NCBI GenBank assembly: GCA_944332205.1
Contig: CALVJN010000002.1
Coordinates: 1 to 64,000, forward strand
DNA from: an uncultured Bacilli bacterium
Lineage (GTDB): Bacteria > Bacillota_I > Bacilli_A > RF39 > UBA660
Direction of reading: 5' to 3'
DNA: 64,000 bases
The notes beneath the pieces were generated by a model, which saw only the letters and a list, made by a program, of their open reading frames with translations, had not been told where the DNA came from and searched no databases. The first letter of the stretch is position 1. Every line of letters begins with the position of its first letter. Made by a program: the position numbers and the translations under genes. Positions 6,928 through 16,306 of this stretch are shown here, piece after piece.

Positions 6928-9243
6928 TTATTTACAATCACATTGTAGTGATGTGATTTTCTCTAAACTTACGCCTTCACCTTCACGACGACCACATTTT
7001 GGACATACATCCTTAATTATTCCGACATATCCACAAACTGGATCTCTATCTACTGGATGATTTACAGCACCATAACCAATACCAGCTTCTTTCATTATTC
7101 TAATTACTTTTTCAAATGCTTCTATATTTTCCGATGTGTCACCATCTAATTCTATATAAGAAATATGGCCAGCATTAGTAAGTGCATGATATGGGGCTTC
7201 TAAAGTTATTTTTTTCTTTATTGTTATTGGAAAATAAACTGGTATATGGAATGAATTTGTATAATAACTTCTATCTGTAACCCCTTTTATTTTTCCATAT
7301 ATTGCTTTATCCATTGCAGTAAATCTTCCAGATAATCCTTCTGCTGGTGTTGCTAAGCAAGTGAAATTCAAATTATATTTTTCGCTGTATTCATCACATT
7401 TTTTTCTTATAAATCCAATTATATCTAAACCTAATTTTTGTGCTTTTTCACTTTCACCATGATGCTCTCCGATAAGAGCTTTTAAGCATTCTGCTAATCC
7501 AATAAACCCTATACTTAATGTTCCATGTTTTAAAACTCTTCGCAAACGATCATTTGGTTTTAATTTTTCAGAATCTAGCCAAATTCCTTGTCCTAACAAA
7601 AATGGAAAATTATAAACTTTTTTGTTACATTGAATCTCAAAACGCTCTAATAATTGATCTTTTACAAGTTCTACTAATTCTCCAAGTTCTTGATAAAATC
7701 CTTCTAAATCTGCTTTTTCCCTTTGTTTTGTAGCAATACCATGCTTTAGACCTAATCTAGGTAAATTTATTGATGTAAATGATAAATTTCCTCTTCCCGG
7801 TGTCACTGCTTTATCTGAATCAACATGATTGCCTAATACCCTAGTTCGACATCCCATATATCCAACTTCTGTGTTATAATCTCCTTCTTTATAATATTGT
7901 AAATTAAATGGTGCATCAATAAACGAAAAATTAGGAAATAACCTTTTTGCGGATACACTACAAGAAAGTTTAAATAAATCATAGTTAGGATCTTCTGGAT
8001 TATAATTTATACCTTCTTTTACTTTAAATATTGATATAGGAAATATTGGTGTTTCAGAATGACCTAGACCAGCTTCTACTGCTAATAAATAATTTTCAAT
8101 TACCATTCTTCCTTCAAGTGAAGTATCTGTACCAAAATTAATTGACGAAAATGGTACTTGTGCCCCAGCACGAGAATGCATTGTGTTTAAATTATGTACA
8201 AAGGCTTCCATAGCTTGATAAGTAATTCTATTAGTTTTTTTATAAGCTTTGTCTATAGACATTTCAAAAATTCTTTTAACCATGTCATTATCTTTTATGA
8301 ATTTTTCAAAATATGTATAATTTATTCCAATAGTATCCAATTTATCTATTTCTTTTACTACACTATTCATATTTATATAACTTTCAAATCCTGAATAGTC
8401 TAATAAATCAGAAATAGTTTGTTTTAATTGCTTTTTAAAAGTCATTAAGACCCCTGGGGCTAAATAATAATCAAATGCTGGAATACTTTGCCCTCCATGT
8501 TGATCGTTCTGATTAGATTGAATTGCAATTGCAGCAAGAGCTGAATAGCTCATTATATCCTTAGGCGAACGTAAATGTCCATGTCCAGTTGAAAATCCAT
8601 TTTTAAATAGTTTTTCTAAATCTATTTGCATACATGTAGTTGTTCCCATAGGCATAAAATCTAAATCATGAATATGAATATCACCATCATCATGTGCATC
8701 AGCAAATCTTTTTTTCATAAGATATGACTTAGCAAATTCTTTTGATACAGTAGATCCATACTGAAGCATAGTTCCCATAGCTGTATCACCATCAACATTA
8801 GCATTTTCTCTTTTGGCATCATCTTCATGAGCACTTTTTAATCCTAGCCCTTCAAGTGTTTTTAAAAATTTATGCTTTTTCTTATCATCAAAGAACATTT
8901 CTCTTGATTGAGCTCTTCTTTCTCTATAATCTTTAAATGAATGATATACATCTAAATATTCTTTTTTTTGCAATTCTTCTTCTATTAAATCTTGTATTTG
9001 TTCAATTTTAATTTTTTCTTCGTCTTTGTATTCTTTTTCTATTCTTGATATAACAGCCTGATAAACTTTTTGAATATCTTTCTCAGTATATACTTTTCCT
9101 GTTTCTACATCTATATCATCCGGAATAATAATATTGTCAAAGCCTTTTTTTATGGCAAGAGCTATTTTTGCACCATCAAAATCAACCTTTTTTCCATTTC
9201 TTTTTACTACTTTAAGATTTTCAAAAAAAGAATCTTTATCCAT
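6928..9243 (-). CDS. nrdD: Anaerobic ribonucleoside-triphosphate reductase, large part without the radical tail
   Basis: Class III ribonucleotide reductase catalytic subunit, making deoxyribonucleotides without oxygen. An ATP-cone begins at about residue 9 (VVKRNGKKVDFDGAKIALAI); the NrdD barrel contains DGDIHIHDLDFMPMGTTTC, RAGAQVPFSSINFGTD and NLSFTSINLPRLG. The C-terminus has the zinc-site cysteines (DPVCGY, CPKCG, CDCK) and then stops; the RITGYL radical motif is missing and is encoded by the next gene. I chose the ATG at 9243 (771 residues) because AAGGAAG precedes it and a promoter lies just upstream, inside the longer reading frame. Confidence 0.93.
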   Translation of the reverse strand: MDKDSFFENLKVVKRNGKKVDFDGAKIALAIKKGFDNIIIPDDIDVETGKVYTEKDIQKVYQAVISRIEKEYKDEEKIKIEQIQDLIEEELQKKEYLDVYHSFKDYRERRAQSREMFFDDKKKHKFLKTLEGLGLKSAHEDDAKRENANVDGDTAMGTMLQYGSTVSKEFAKSYLMKKRFADAHDDGDIHIHDLDFMPMGTTTCMQIDLEKLFKNGFSTGHGHLRSPKDIMSYSALAAIAIQSNQNDQHGGQSIPAFDYYLAPGVLMTFKKQLKQTISDLLDYSGFESYINMNSVVKEIDKLDTIGINYTYFEKFIKDNDMVKRIFEMSIDKAYKKTNRITYQAMEAFVHNLNTMHSRAGAQVPFSSINFGTDTSLEGRMVIENYLLAVEAGLGHSETPIFPISIFKVKEGINYNPEDPNYDLFKLSCSVSAKRLFPNFSFIDAPFNLQYYKEGDYNTEVGYMGCRTRVLGNHVDSDKAVTPGRGNLSFTSINLPRLGLKHGIATKQREKADLEGFYQELGELVELVKDQLLERFEIQCNKKVYNFPFLLGQGIWLDSEKLKPNDRLRRVLKHGTLSIGFIGLAECLKALIGEHHGESEKAQKLGLDIIGFIRKKCDEYSEKYNLNFTCLATPAEGLSGRFTAMDKAIYGKIKGVTDRSYYTNSFHIPVYFPITIKKKITLEAPYHALTNAGHISYIELDGDTSENIEAFEKVIRIMKEAGIGYGAVNHPVDRDPVCGYVGIIKDVCPKCGRREGEGVSLEKITSLQCDCK

Positions 9244-9277
9244 TTTAAACTTCACTTCCTTATCTGTCTTTAAGATA

Positions 9278-9306
9278 ATTTTAGGCACAAAAAATATATA
9301 AGTCAA
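9278..9306 (-). promoter_or_regulatory. Promoter for the nrdD operon
   Basis: On the minus strand, TTGACT at 9306-9301, a 17-base spacer, and TAAAAT at 9283-9278, about 35 bases before the nrdD ATG. Spacing and hexamers fit a vegetative sigma factor promoter. It supports the shorter nrdD start. Confidence 0.6.
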
Positions 9307-9334
9307 TGCCATTTTTTTACCAATTCTCAAAAAA

Positions 9335-9455
9335 CCTTATAAAATAAGTTTTTTCTCTAAAAAATTATTTTTTCAAAAAAGTGTAAAGTCTTTTTTTTAT
9401 GTTTTTTTTATTTTTTATTTTCTTGCTTTAATATCAATTTCTTTATTTTATAAGG
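9335..9455. repeat. Long inverted repeat upstream of nrdD
   Basis: CCTTATAAAATAA at 9335-9347 is repeated exactly in inverse orientation (TTATTTTATAAGG) at 9443-9455, with about 95 T-rich bases between. It lies just upstream of the nrdD promoter. It could be a pair of operator half-sites or only AT-rich coincidence. It does not match the NrdR-box consensus that I know. Confidence 0.35.
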
Positions 9456-9559
9456 GTTTTCACTATTTTGTGATTTTATTTTTTTTATTTTTTTTAAAAA
9501 AATTATTAATCATCATTTTTTTGTTTTTTTATTTTTTGTTCTTATTTAATAAAGTTTTT

Positions 9560-9603
9560 TTACATAAAATTACCTAATAGTTAAAATACTATTAGGTATG
9601 TAA
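9560..9603. other. Hairpin between mscS and nrdD
   Basis: TACCTAATAG at 9571-9580 pairs with CTATTAGGTA at 9589-9598, with an outer TTACA/TGTAA pair around it. It sits about 60 bases past the mscS stop. It lacks a T-run on the minus strand, so intrinsic termination is uncertain. The rest of the 9331-9664 gap is very T-rich and shows no gene. Confidence 0.4.
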
Positions 9604-9664
9604 AGTTATAATTTTTAGACATTATTTTAACATGTATTTTTACAATAATATTACATATGTTTAT

Positions 9665-10471
9665 TTATTGCTTTTTTACATGTACATCAAGTTGTGGATA
9701 AGGGATAGATATTTTATTTTTATCAAACTCTTCTTTTACTTTTTCTTCTAAATTAAATTTTAAATTCCAATAATCATCTGTTTTGACCCACACTCTAGTA
9801 GTAAATATAAGAGCACTATCCCCATGTTTAGAAAGTCTAGCAAAAATTTCTTCATCTTTTAGCACGAACTCTTCATTATTTAAAATATTTAATAATATTT
9901 TTTTTACTTTATCTACATCACAATCATAACTAACAGAAAAATCTAAATCTAATCTCCTTTTATCTTGTGCAGAATAATTTATAATTGTTTCATTTGATAA
10001 TGGACCATTTGGTATTACTATTTTTTTATTGTCAGGTGTTTTTAAAATAGTATAAAAAATAGTTATCTCATCAACTGTTCCACTATCGGTATGCGTTTCT
10101 ATATAATCCCCTACTTTAAATGGTTTAAATACAAGAAGCATAAGTCCCCCAACCATATTTGTGAGTCCACCTTGTAATGCTAGACCTATTGCAAGAGTTG
10201 CTGTTCCAAACACTGTAAGCATTGATGTCATTGGTATACCAATGTAGGCCAATGCTGTTATAACTACTAATATTTTTAAAACAATGCTTACAAAGCTATT
10301 AATAAATGTTCGAACACTCTTTTCTAGCTTGTTAAACCCTTTCCCTTTGTTTAATACGGTTATGATAAATTTAACAAGTCTAAATCCTATTAATAAAATT
10401 AGTATTAAACCAATTATTCTAAAACCTAAATCTACTAATCCTTCTATTATTTTTTCAACAGCCTTTTCCAT
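9665..10471 (-). CDS. mscS: Small-conductance mechanosensitive channel
   Basis: A 268-residue MscS-family channel that opens under membrane tension to release solutes. Three N-terminal membrane helices lie at about 15-35, 55-80 and 85-105. The Gly/Ala-rich pore helix GLALQGGLTNMVGGLML is followed by the family phrase FKPFKVGDYIE and the cytoplasmic beta domain (KIVIPNGPLSNETIINY). The length is typical for the minimal MscS type. It starts seven bases after the stop of the P-type ATPase gene, with its AGAGG site overlapping that gene's end, so the two form an operon. Confidence 0.92.
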   Translation of the reverse strand: MEKAVEKIIEGLVDLGFRIIGLILILLIGFRLVKFIITVLNKGKGFNKLEKSVRTFINSFVSIVLKILVVITALAYIGIPMTSMLTVFGTATLAIGLALQGGLTNMVGGLMLLVFKPFKVGDYIETHTDSGTVDEITIFYTILKTPDNKKIVIPNGPLSNETIINYSAQDKRRLDLDFSVSYDCDVDKVKKILLNILNNEEFVLKDEEIFARLSKHGDSALIFTTRVWVKTDDYWNLKFNLEEKVKEEFDKNKISIPYPQLDVHVKKQ

Positions 10472-10477
10472 ACTAAA

Positions 10478-13141
10478 TTAACCTCTTTTTCTAAACTTAA
10501 TCTTTTTAAATATTTCCATAACTATAAGAACAGGTACACTAGCTAAAAATATATATAGAATATCTATCCATGGCATGCTGTTTGTTTTTAGGAAATGACT
10601 TAAAACATCTACTTCCATCACAATAATTTGAAGTATAATTGCTCCAAAAATACTAAAAGCAATAAACCAATTTCTAGATATTGGCAATTTAAAAGTTGAT
10701 ATTTTTTCACTACGACAATTAAGTGCATGTAAGTTTTGCATAAATACCATTAACATCATGATATATCCACGGGCTGTATCTACTGGCATATTAATTATTT
10801 TTATTAGATATACCCAAACAGCAAAAACAATTAATCCTATCGTAAATCCTGCTAACAATGTTTGCTCTAACATAAGTTTATCAAAAATTGATTCTTTGGG
10901 ATTACGTGGTTTTTCATTCATAATTTCCTTTTCTTCTCTTTCAAATGATAATGCCATATCTTGTAATCCATCCGTTACTATATTTAGCCATAACAATTGA
11001 ATTGCAACAAGTGGAACATCTAAATTAAATATTATCGAAAGAGTAAAGAACAATACTTCTGATAAACCGCAAGATAATAATAAATAAACAACTTTTCTTA
11101 TATTACTATAAGCGTTTCTTCCTTCTTCGATACCTGAAACAATAGACATAAAATTATCATCTAAAATTATCATCTTACCAGTTTCTTTAGCAACATCGGT
11201 ACCACTACCCATAGCAATTCCTATGTTCGCTGTCTTAATTGCAGGTGCATCATTTACACCATCACCAGTTACAGCAATAAATTCGCCCTGTCTTTTAAAC
11301 GAATTTACTATTTCTAGTTTTTGAATTGGCGTGACCCTAGTAAATACTTTCTTATTTTTTATAAATTTATCAAATTCTCTATTTCCCTTAGCAAGATATT
11401 CTTCTATCTCATTGCCATTAGCAACTTCTTCCTGTGAACTGCTAAGTCCCAACTCTTTAGCAATAGCGAAGGCAGTTAGTGGATGATCACCTGTAATCAT
11501 AACAACTTTAATACCAGCTTTTTTACATTCCTTTATTGATTCAATAGTTTCTTTTCTAATTGGATCTATAAAAGCCACTAATCCAATAAAAGACAATTTA
11601 GGAACATCTTCATCATTTAATATCTCTTTTTTAGGTATATTTTCCAACTCATTCGACTTAGCTAGTGCTATAACTCGATATCCGGATTTAGCTAAATAAT
11701 CATTTTGCGATTGAATTTTTTCAATATCTAGATTTTCCTTCTTAGAATCAACAATCATACTATCGCAAAAAGATAGAACTTTTTCTAAAGAACCTTTTAC
11801 AGTACAAAATTTTTCACCTGCTTCTTCATAAAAAACTGCTGAATATTTTTTTTCAGATTCATATGGAATTTTCTTTAGTTCTAAATAATTTTTTTCAACA
11901 TTAAGTTTTTCTCCTAAAGCTAAAAATGCTATATCTATTGAATCACCAAAGCTTTTCCAATTATTATTTTCTTTTTTTAATGTTGCTTCATTATTTATTA
12001 CTCCTAATTTAGCAATATTTATAGCATCATTTATTTTTGCATTGTCAACACATATTACTTTTCCATCACCATTATATCCGGTACCTTCAATTTCAAAAAG
12101 TGAGTTATCTGGTAGTAAGATACGCTTTGCAGTTTGTTCATTTACTGTTAAAGTTCCTGTCTTATCACTTGCTATAACTGTACAACTGCCTAAGCTTTCA
12201 ACAAAATTTAATTTTTTTACTATTACATTTTTCTTTGACATTCTGTGTGAACCAATTGTTAAAGCCAATGTTAAAGCTAAAGGCAAGCCTTCAGGCATTG
12301 CTGATACTGATAATGCTACTACTGATACAAAGACATCTTTTATATCTTCACCTTTAAATATCATTATACCGGTTAACAATATTGCAATAATAACTATTAT
12401 TATAGTAATTTGTTTTGAAAGTTTTTCCATTCTAATGACTAAAGGAGATTTTTCATCTTTAGTTTCTAAAACTTTACTAGAAATTTTTCCTATTTCAGTA
12501 TTAGAACCAGTTTCTACAACTATGCAAGTTGCTCTTCCTGTTACAATTGATGTACCTCCAAAAACCATATTGGATCTGTCTGATATTCCAATATTTTCTT
12601 CTAATACATTATTATTTTTAACTGCTGCTATAGATTCACCAGTAAGTACAGACTCATCGGCAGTAAGATTTAAAGAAGATATAATTCTTAAATCAGCAGA
12701 AACTTTATTACCACTTTCTAATAATACAATATCACCAATAACTAATTCTTCAGAATCAACTATTTTTTCTTTTCCATCTCTTATAACTTTACTTTTTACT
12801 TTTATTAATTTTTGTAGGCTTTCGGCTTCTTTTCCAGCTTGCCATTCTTGGACTGTTCCAAAAATAGCATCTATCATAATGATAAATATTATAGCAATGC
12901 AATCAATATATTCTTTGGCTAAAAAAGAAAACAATCCTGCAATTATCATTACAATAACAATTGGGCTTGCAAATTGTGAAAAAAATATTTTAAACAATCC
13001 ATCTTTTTTTTCTTTTGGTAAAACATTTTTACCATATTGTTTTATTCTTCTTTTTACTTCTTCATTTTTTAAACCTTTTTCATTACTATCTAATATTTTA
13101 TAAATATCTTCAATACTGTTACTGTGCCATTTATTATTCAT
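10478..13141 (-). CDS. Calcium-type P-type ATPase (P2A)
   Basis: An 887-residue cation pump. It carries the N-terminal cation-ATPase domain, the actuator motif TGES, the M4 ion-binding motif PEGLP, the phosphorylation site SDKTGTLT near residue 325, the hinge TGDGVNDAPAIK, and M5-M6 with NIVTDGLQDMALS. Ten membrane helices are expected. These features match the SERCA-like P2A group, which moves Ca2+ (sometimes Mn2+) out of the cytoplasm at the cost of ATP. It is first in a two-gene operon with mscS. Ca2+ specificity is inferred from the family. Confidence 0.92.
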   Translation of the reverse strand: MNNKWHSNSIEDIYKILDSNEKGLKNEEVKRRIKQYGKNVLPKEKKDGLFKIFFSQFASPIVIVMIIAGLFSFLAKEYIDCIAIIFIIMIDAIFGTVQEWQAGKEAESLQKLIKVKSKVIRDGKEKIVDSEELVIGDIVLLESGNKVSADLRIISSLNLTADESVLTGESIAAVKNNNVLEENIGISDRSNMVFGGTSIVTGRATCIVVETGSNTEIGKISSKVLETKDEKSPLVIRMEKLSKQITIIIVIIAILLTGIMIFKGEDIKDVFVSVVALSVSAMPEGLPLALTLALTIGSHRMSKKNVIVKKLNFVESLGSCTVIASDKTGTLTVNEQTAKRILLPDNSLFEIEGTGYNGDGKVICVDNAKINDAINIAKLGVINNEATLKKENNNWKSFGDSIDIAFLALGEKLNVEKNYLELKKIPYESEKKYSAVFYEEAGEKFCTVKGSLEKVLSFCDSMIVDSKKENLDIEKIQSQNDYLAKSGYRVIALAKSNELENIPKKEILNDEDVPKLSFIGLVAFIDPIRKETIESIKECKKAGIKVVMITGDHPLTAFAIAKELGLSSSQEEVANGNEIEEYLAKGNREFDKFIKNKKVFTRVTPIQKLEIVNSFKRQGEFIAVTGDGVNDAPAIKTANIGIAMGSGTDVAKETGKMIILDDNFMSIVSGIEEGRNAYSNIRKVVYLLLSCGLSEVLFFTLSIIFNLDVPLVAIQLLWLNIVTDGLQDMALSFEREEKEIMNEKPRNPKESIFDKLMLEQTLLAGFTIGLIVFAVWVYLIKIINMPVDTARGYIMMLMVFMQNLHALNCRSEKISTFKLPISRNWFIAFSIFGAIILQIIVMEVDVLSHFLKTNSMPWIDILYIFLASVPVLIVMEIFKKIKFRKRG

Positions 13142-13214
13142 ATTACCTCTCCATTATTTAGTTTCTAATAATATTATACCATTAATTTATTACTTTTAAA
13201 ATATTTACTATATA

Positions 13215-13237
13215 AAAAAGAGCATTTATTCAATGCT
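13215..13237 (-). terminator. Terminator closing the type VII / ABC exporter operon
   Basis: On the minus strand AGCATT - GAATA - AATGCT is followed by CTTTTTTA. The hairpin overlaps the stop of the ABC permease gene. It separates the secretion locus from the P-type ATPase operon. Confidence 0.75.
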
Positions 13238-15601
13238 TTTTAAAGATTCTATCATATTTATTTTTTTCAAATTAAAATATGTAAAGATACTTATAATAAC
13301 TGTAAATATTATAGTTATTATTACTGAATAAATATAACAATTAATAGAAAAATCAATTGGTATAACCATTATATCTAATTCACATGTTTCAATAATAGCA
13401 AAACTTAAAAAATAGCCAAAAAATAATCCAATAAATATTCCTATAATAGTTAATAAAATTGTTTCTTTTTCAACATAATTATGTACTTCTCGATCATAAA
13501 ATCCTAATACTTTTATTGTAGAAAGCTCCCTTATTCTTTCACTAATATTGACATTGGATAAATTATATAGTACTGAAAAAGCTAGTATGCCGGCTGATAC
13601 AATCAAAACTAAAACTACATAATTTAAATTTTTCATTGTATCATTCATTAAATTAGCAGTTGTTTTCGTAACGATTACTTGGGCAAAATTATTATCTCTC
13701 AATATTTCTTCGGCTACCTTTTTTTGGGATGACTCATCATTATATATTGTATTTATTAAAACAGCATTAAATGATGCTTCTTCATCATATATTTTTTTAT
13801 AAATATCTTCAGTCATATAAACATAATGATATAAATAGTTTTCACAAATATTTTCTATAGTAATTTTTACTTTTTTATCATTCGAATTAATTATCTCTAT
13901 TTCATCACCAATTTTGACATCTAGCAATTCTGCTAATTTATTAGTTATTATTACTCCATCATTAACAGAAATTTTTTTACTATTTTTAGAATCTTTAACT
14001 TTTATAAAATCGTCTATATCTGAACTTTCAAATACCATTAAATATGTTTCATCAACTGAAACATCCTTATTTTGAATTGTTAAAGATTGTGTCATTATTT
14101 TTTTATAATCTGTTATAGCTTCATTATCATTTAATTTTTCAAGCTCATTATCATTTAAACTTTTGAATGATATAGCTTCAATATCATATAAAAATATATT
14201 TCCATATTGTGAAGGTAATATACTACTTACCGAGTCTTTTAAAGCAAATCCTGAAAAAATTAAAGCTGTGCATCCAGCAATACCTATTATTGTCATTAAA
14301 AATCTTTTTTTATAGCGAAAAATATTTCTTACTGTTACTTTACTAGTAAAACTTAATTTTTCCCAAATAAAACTTATTCTTTCTAACAATACTCTTTTGC
14401 CGATTTTTGGAGCTTTAGGGCGCATTAATACTGCTGGATTATTTTTTAGTTCTTTAATAATAGCATATATTGTTGCGCCAATTATACAGATATACGATAA
14501 AAACAACCCAAAAAAAGAATAATCTACATTATAACTAATCATTAATGGTTTTGTTGTATACATCATATCATACATAATATAAATAAGACGTGGTATTAAG
14601 TTTACGCCAACAATAATTCCAACAATTCCACCAACAATACTTGCAATACTTGCATATATAACATATTTTGAAGCTATATCAAAACTATTATACCCAATTG
14701 CTTTTAAGGTTCCTATTTCAACTCTTTGTTCTTCTACCATTCTTGTCATTGAAGTTAAACTTATTAAGACTGCTACAACAAAAAATATAATAGGAAATAT
14801 TTTTGATATATTGTCAATTCGTTCTGTATCTTGAATAAAACTTATATATCCTGTATTTTCAGTTCTGTTTGTTATGTTGATATTGTTATAGATTTCTTTA
14901 ATTTGATTTTCTATATTATTAACTTGTTTTATGTAACTATTGCTATAAGTAGCTTTGTTGCTATCGATTGTTATATACATATTAGTATAAATATTATTAG
15001 ATAAAAAATTATCTTTAGGAATATACAAAAAATAGTCTATTGTTCCAGATGCTAAATTTGTATTACCACGTACTGTCGATATATACAGTGGAGAATTTAC
15101 TATCCCTACTACCTTTAATTTTTTTGTTTTCAATAAATTATATCTATCAGTAACTTCAATATAATTACCAATAGAAAAGTCAGTATCATTAGTTAAAATT
15201 TTTTCATCAATAACGCATTCATCATAATTTTCTGGCATTCTTCCATCTACTAGATTTAACTGATTCATATCATCTAAAATGCTATATATTTTAACAACTG
15301 GATTCTTATCATCATAAGTTGCAATATCGTCATATGAAATTCCTAATTCTACATCTTTTACACCTTCTATTTTTAATATTTCATCCTTATCTTGAGTTGT
15401 AAACATAGAAGAAGTCATTTCAATATCATATATATTTAAATCATTAAAATAACTTTCTAATGTATTTTTCATATCAGGAGAAGTTGCTTTTATGCCTGCA
15501 AAGAAACCTACACCTAAAAAAGACATGAATAAAAGTGAAATAAATATCTTTTTTCTTGCTTTAATCTCTAAAAAAGCTGTTTTTAACAATTTAAGTTTCA
15601 T
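13226..15601 (-). CDS. MacB/FtsX-type ABC exporter permease
   Basis: A 791-residue permease with the layout of Gram-positive MacB-like exporters: one membrane helix at about 18-38, a large extracytoplasmic domain, an FtsX core (three helices around IGTLKAIGYNSFDIASKYV), a further helix and second extracytoplasmic domain, then a second FtsX core (STIKVLGFYDREVHNYV). The ATG at 15601 shares one base with the stop of the ATPase gene (TAATG), so the pair is coupled. Such transporters move peptides or lipids or transmit force across the membrane. It is the last gene before the terminator, in an operon with a cysteine peptidase, which suggests peptide handling; that is inference. Confidence 0.88.
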   Translation of the reverse strand: MKLKLLKTAFLEIKARKKIFISLLFMSFLGVGFFAGIKATSPDMKNTLESYFNDLNIYDIEMTSSMFTTQDKDEILKIEGVKDVELGISYDDIATYDDKNPVVKIYSILDDMNQLNLVDGRMPENYDECVIDEKILTNDTDFSIGNYIEVTDRYNLLKTKKLKVVGIVNSPLYISTVRGNTNLASGTIDYFLYIPKDNFLSNNIYTNMYITIDSNKATYSNSYIKQVNNIENQIKEIYNNINITNRTENTGYISFIQDTERIDNISKIFPIIFFVVAVLISLTSMTRMVEEQRVEIGTLKAIGYNSFDIASKYVIYASIASIVGGIVGIIVGVNLIPRLIYIMYDMMYTTKPLMISYNVDYSFFGLFLSYICIIGATIYAIIKELKNNPAVLMRPKAPKIGKRVLLERISFIWEKLSFTSKVTVRNIFRYKKRFLMTIIGIAGCTALIFSGFALKDSVSSILPSQYGNIFLYDIEAISFKSLNDNELEKLNDNEAITDYKKIMTQSLTIQNKDVSVDETYLMVFESSDIDDFIKVKDSKNSKKISVNDGVIITNKLAELLDVKIGDEIEIINSNDKKVKITIENICENYLYHYVYMTEDIYKKIYDEEASFNAVLINTIYNDESSQKKVAEEILRDNNFAQVIVTKTTANLMNDTMKNLNYVVLVLIVSAGILAFSVLYNLSNVNISERIRELSTIKVLGFYDREVHNYVEKETILLTIIGIFIGLFFGYFLSFAIIETCELDIMVIPIDFSINCYIYSVIITIIFTVIISIFTYFNLKKINMIESLKSIE

Positions 15602-16302
15602 TACCACTCTATCTCCTCTACTAAAACAGGATTAGTATTAGTAATTGTTTCTTTTACCTCACCATTTTTAAATACTATTACTTTATCTGCCATTGGTGTA
15701 ATTGCTGTATTGTGAGTTATTATAATAACTGTAATATTATTTGTTTTAGCAGTATCTTGCAAAAGTTTTAATATTTGTTTTCCAGTATTATAATCAAGGG
15801 CTCCTGTTGGCTCATCACACAAGAGTATTTTAGGATTCTTTGCTATTGCTCTTGCTATTGCTACACGTTGCTGCTCTCCACCAGAAAGTTGTGATGGAAA
15901 GTTGTTCATTCTATCTTCTAATCCAACATTTTTTAATACTGTTTTTGGATTTAATGAATTTTTACAGATTTGAGTTGCCAACTCAACATTTTCCAATGCT
16001 GTTAAATTTTGAACCAAATTATAAAATTGAAATACAAACCCAATATCTTCTCTTCGATATTTAATTAAATTCTTATTATTTAAAGTTGTAATATCTTTTC
16101 CATCAATAAAAATATTACCACTAGTGACACTATCCATTCCACCAAGCAAATTGAGAGCCGTTGTTTTCCCAGCGCCAGATGGACCTACTATTACTACAAG
16201 CTCTCCTTTGTCTATAGAAAAATTAGTATTATTTAATGCTGTTATTTTTACTTCTCCCATAACATATTCTTTTATTACATCTTTAAATTCTATGTATTTC
16301 AT
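15601..16302 (-). CDS. ABC transporter ATP-binding protein (LolD/MacB type)
   Basis: A 233-residue ATPase with Walker [13 protein letters not shown] near residues 40-51, Q-loop FQFYNL, signature [14 protein letters not shown], Walker [13 protein letters not shown] and the switch histidine (ITHN). This is the LolD/MacB/FtsE-like family that partners with FtsX-type permeases. It is coupled by a one-base overlap to the permease downstream and starts four bases after the C39-like peptidase gene. Confidence 0.93.
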   Translation of the reverse strand: MKYIEFKDVIKEYVMGEVKITALNNTNFSIDKGELVVIVGPSGAGKTTALNLLGGMDSVTSGNIFIDGKDITTLNNKNLIKYRREDIGFVFQFYNLVQNLTALENVELATQICKNSLNPKTVLKNVGLEDRMNNFPSQLSGGEQQRVAIARAIAKNPKILLCDEPTGALDYNTGKQILKLLQDTAKTNNITVIIITHNTAITPMADKVIVFKNGEVKETITNTNPVLVEEIEW

Positions 16303-16306
16303 TAAA

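Noticed and set aside
12042-13103. Plus-strand 353-codon open frame
   Set aside because: It lies wholly inside the P-type ATPase gene, which has all family motifs; it has no ribosome site and a Ser/Ile/Thr-biased antisense composition.
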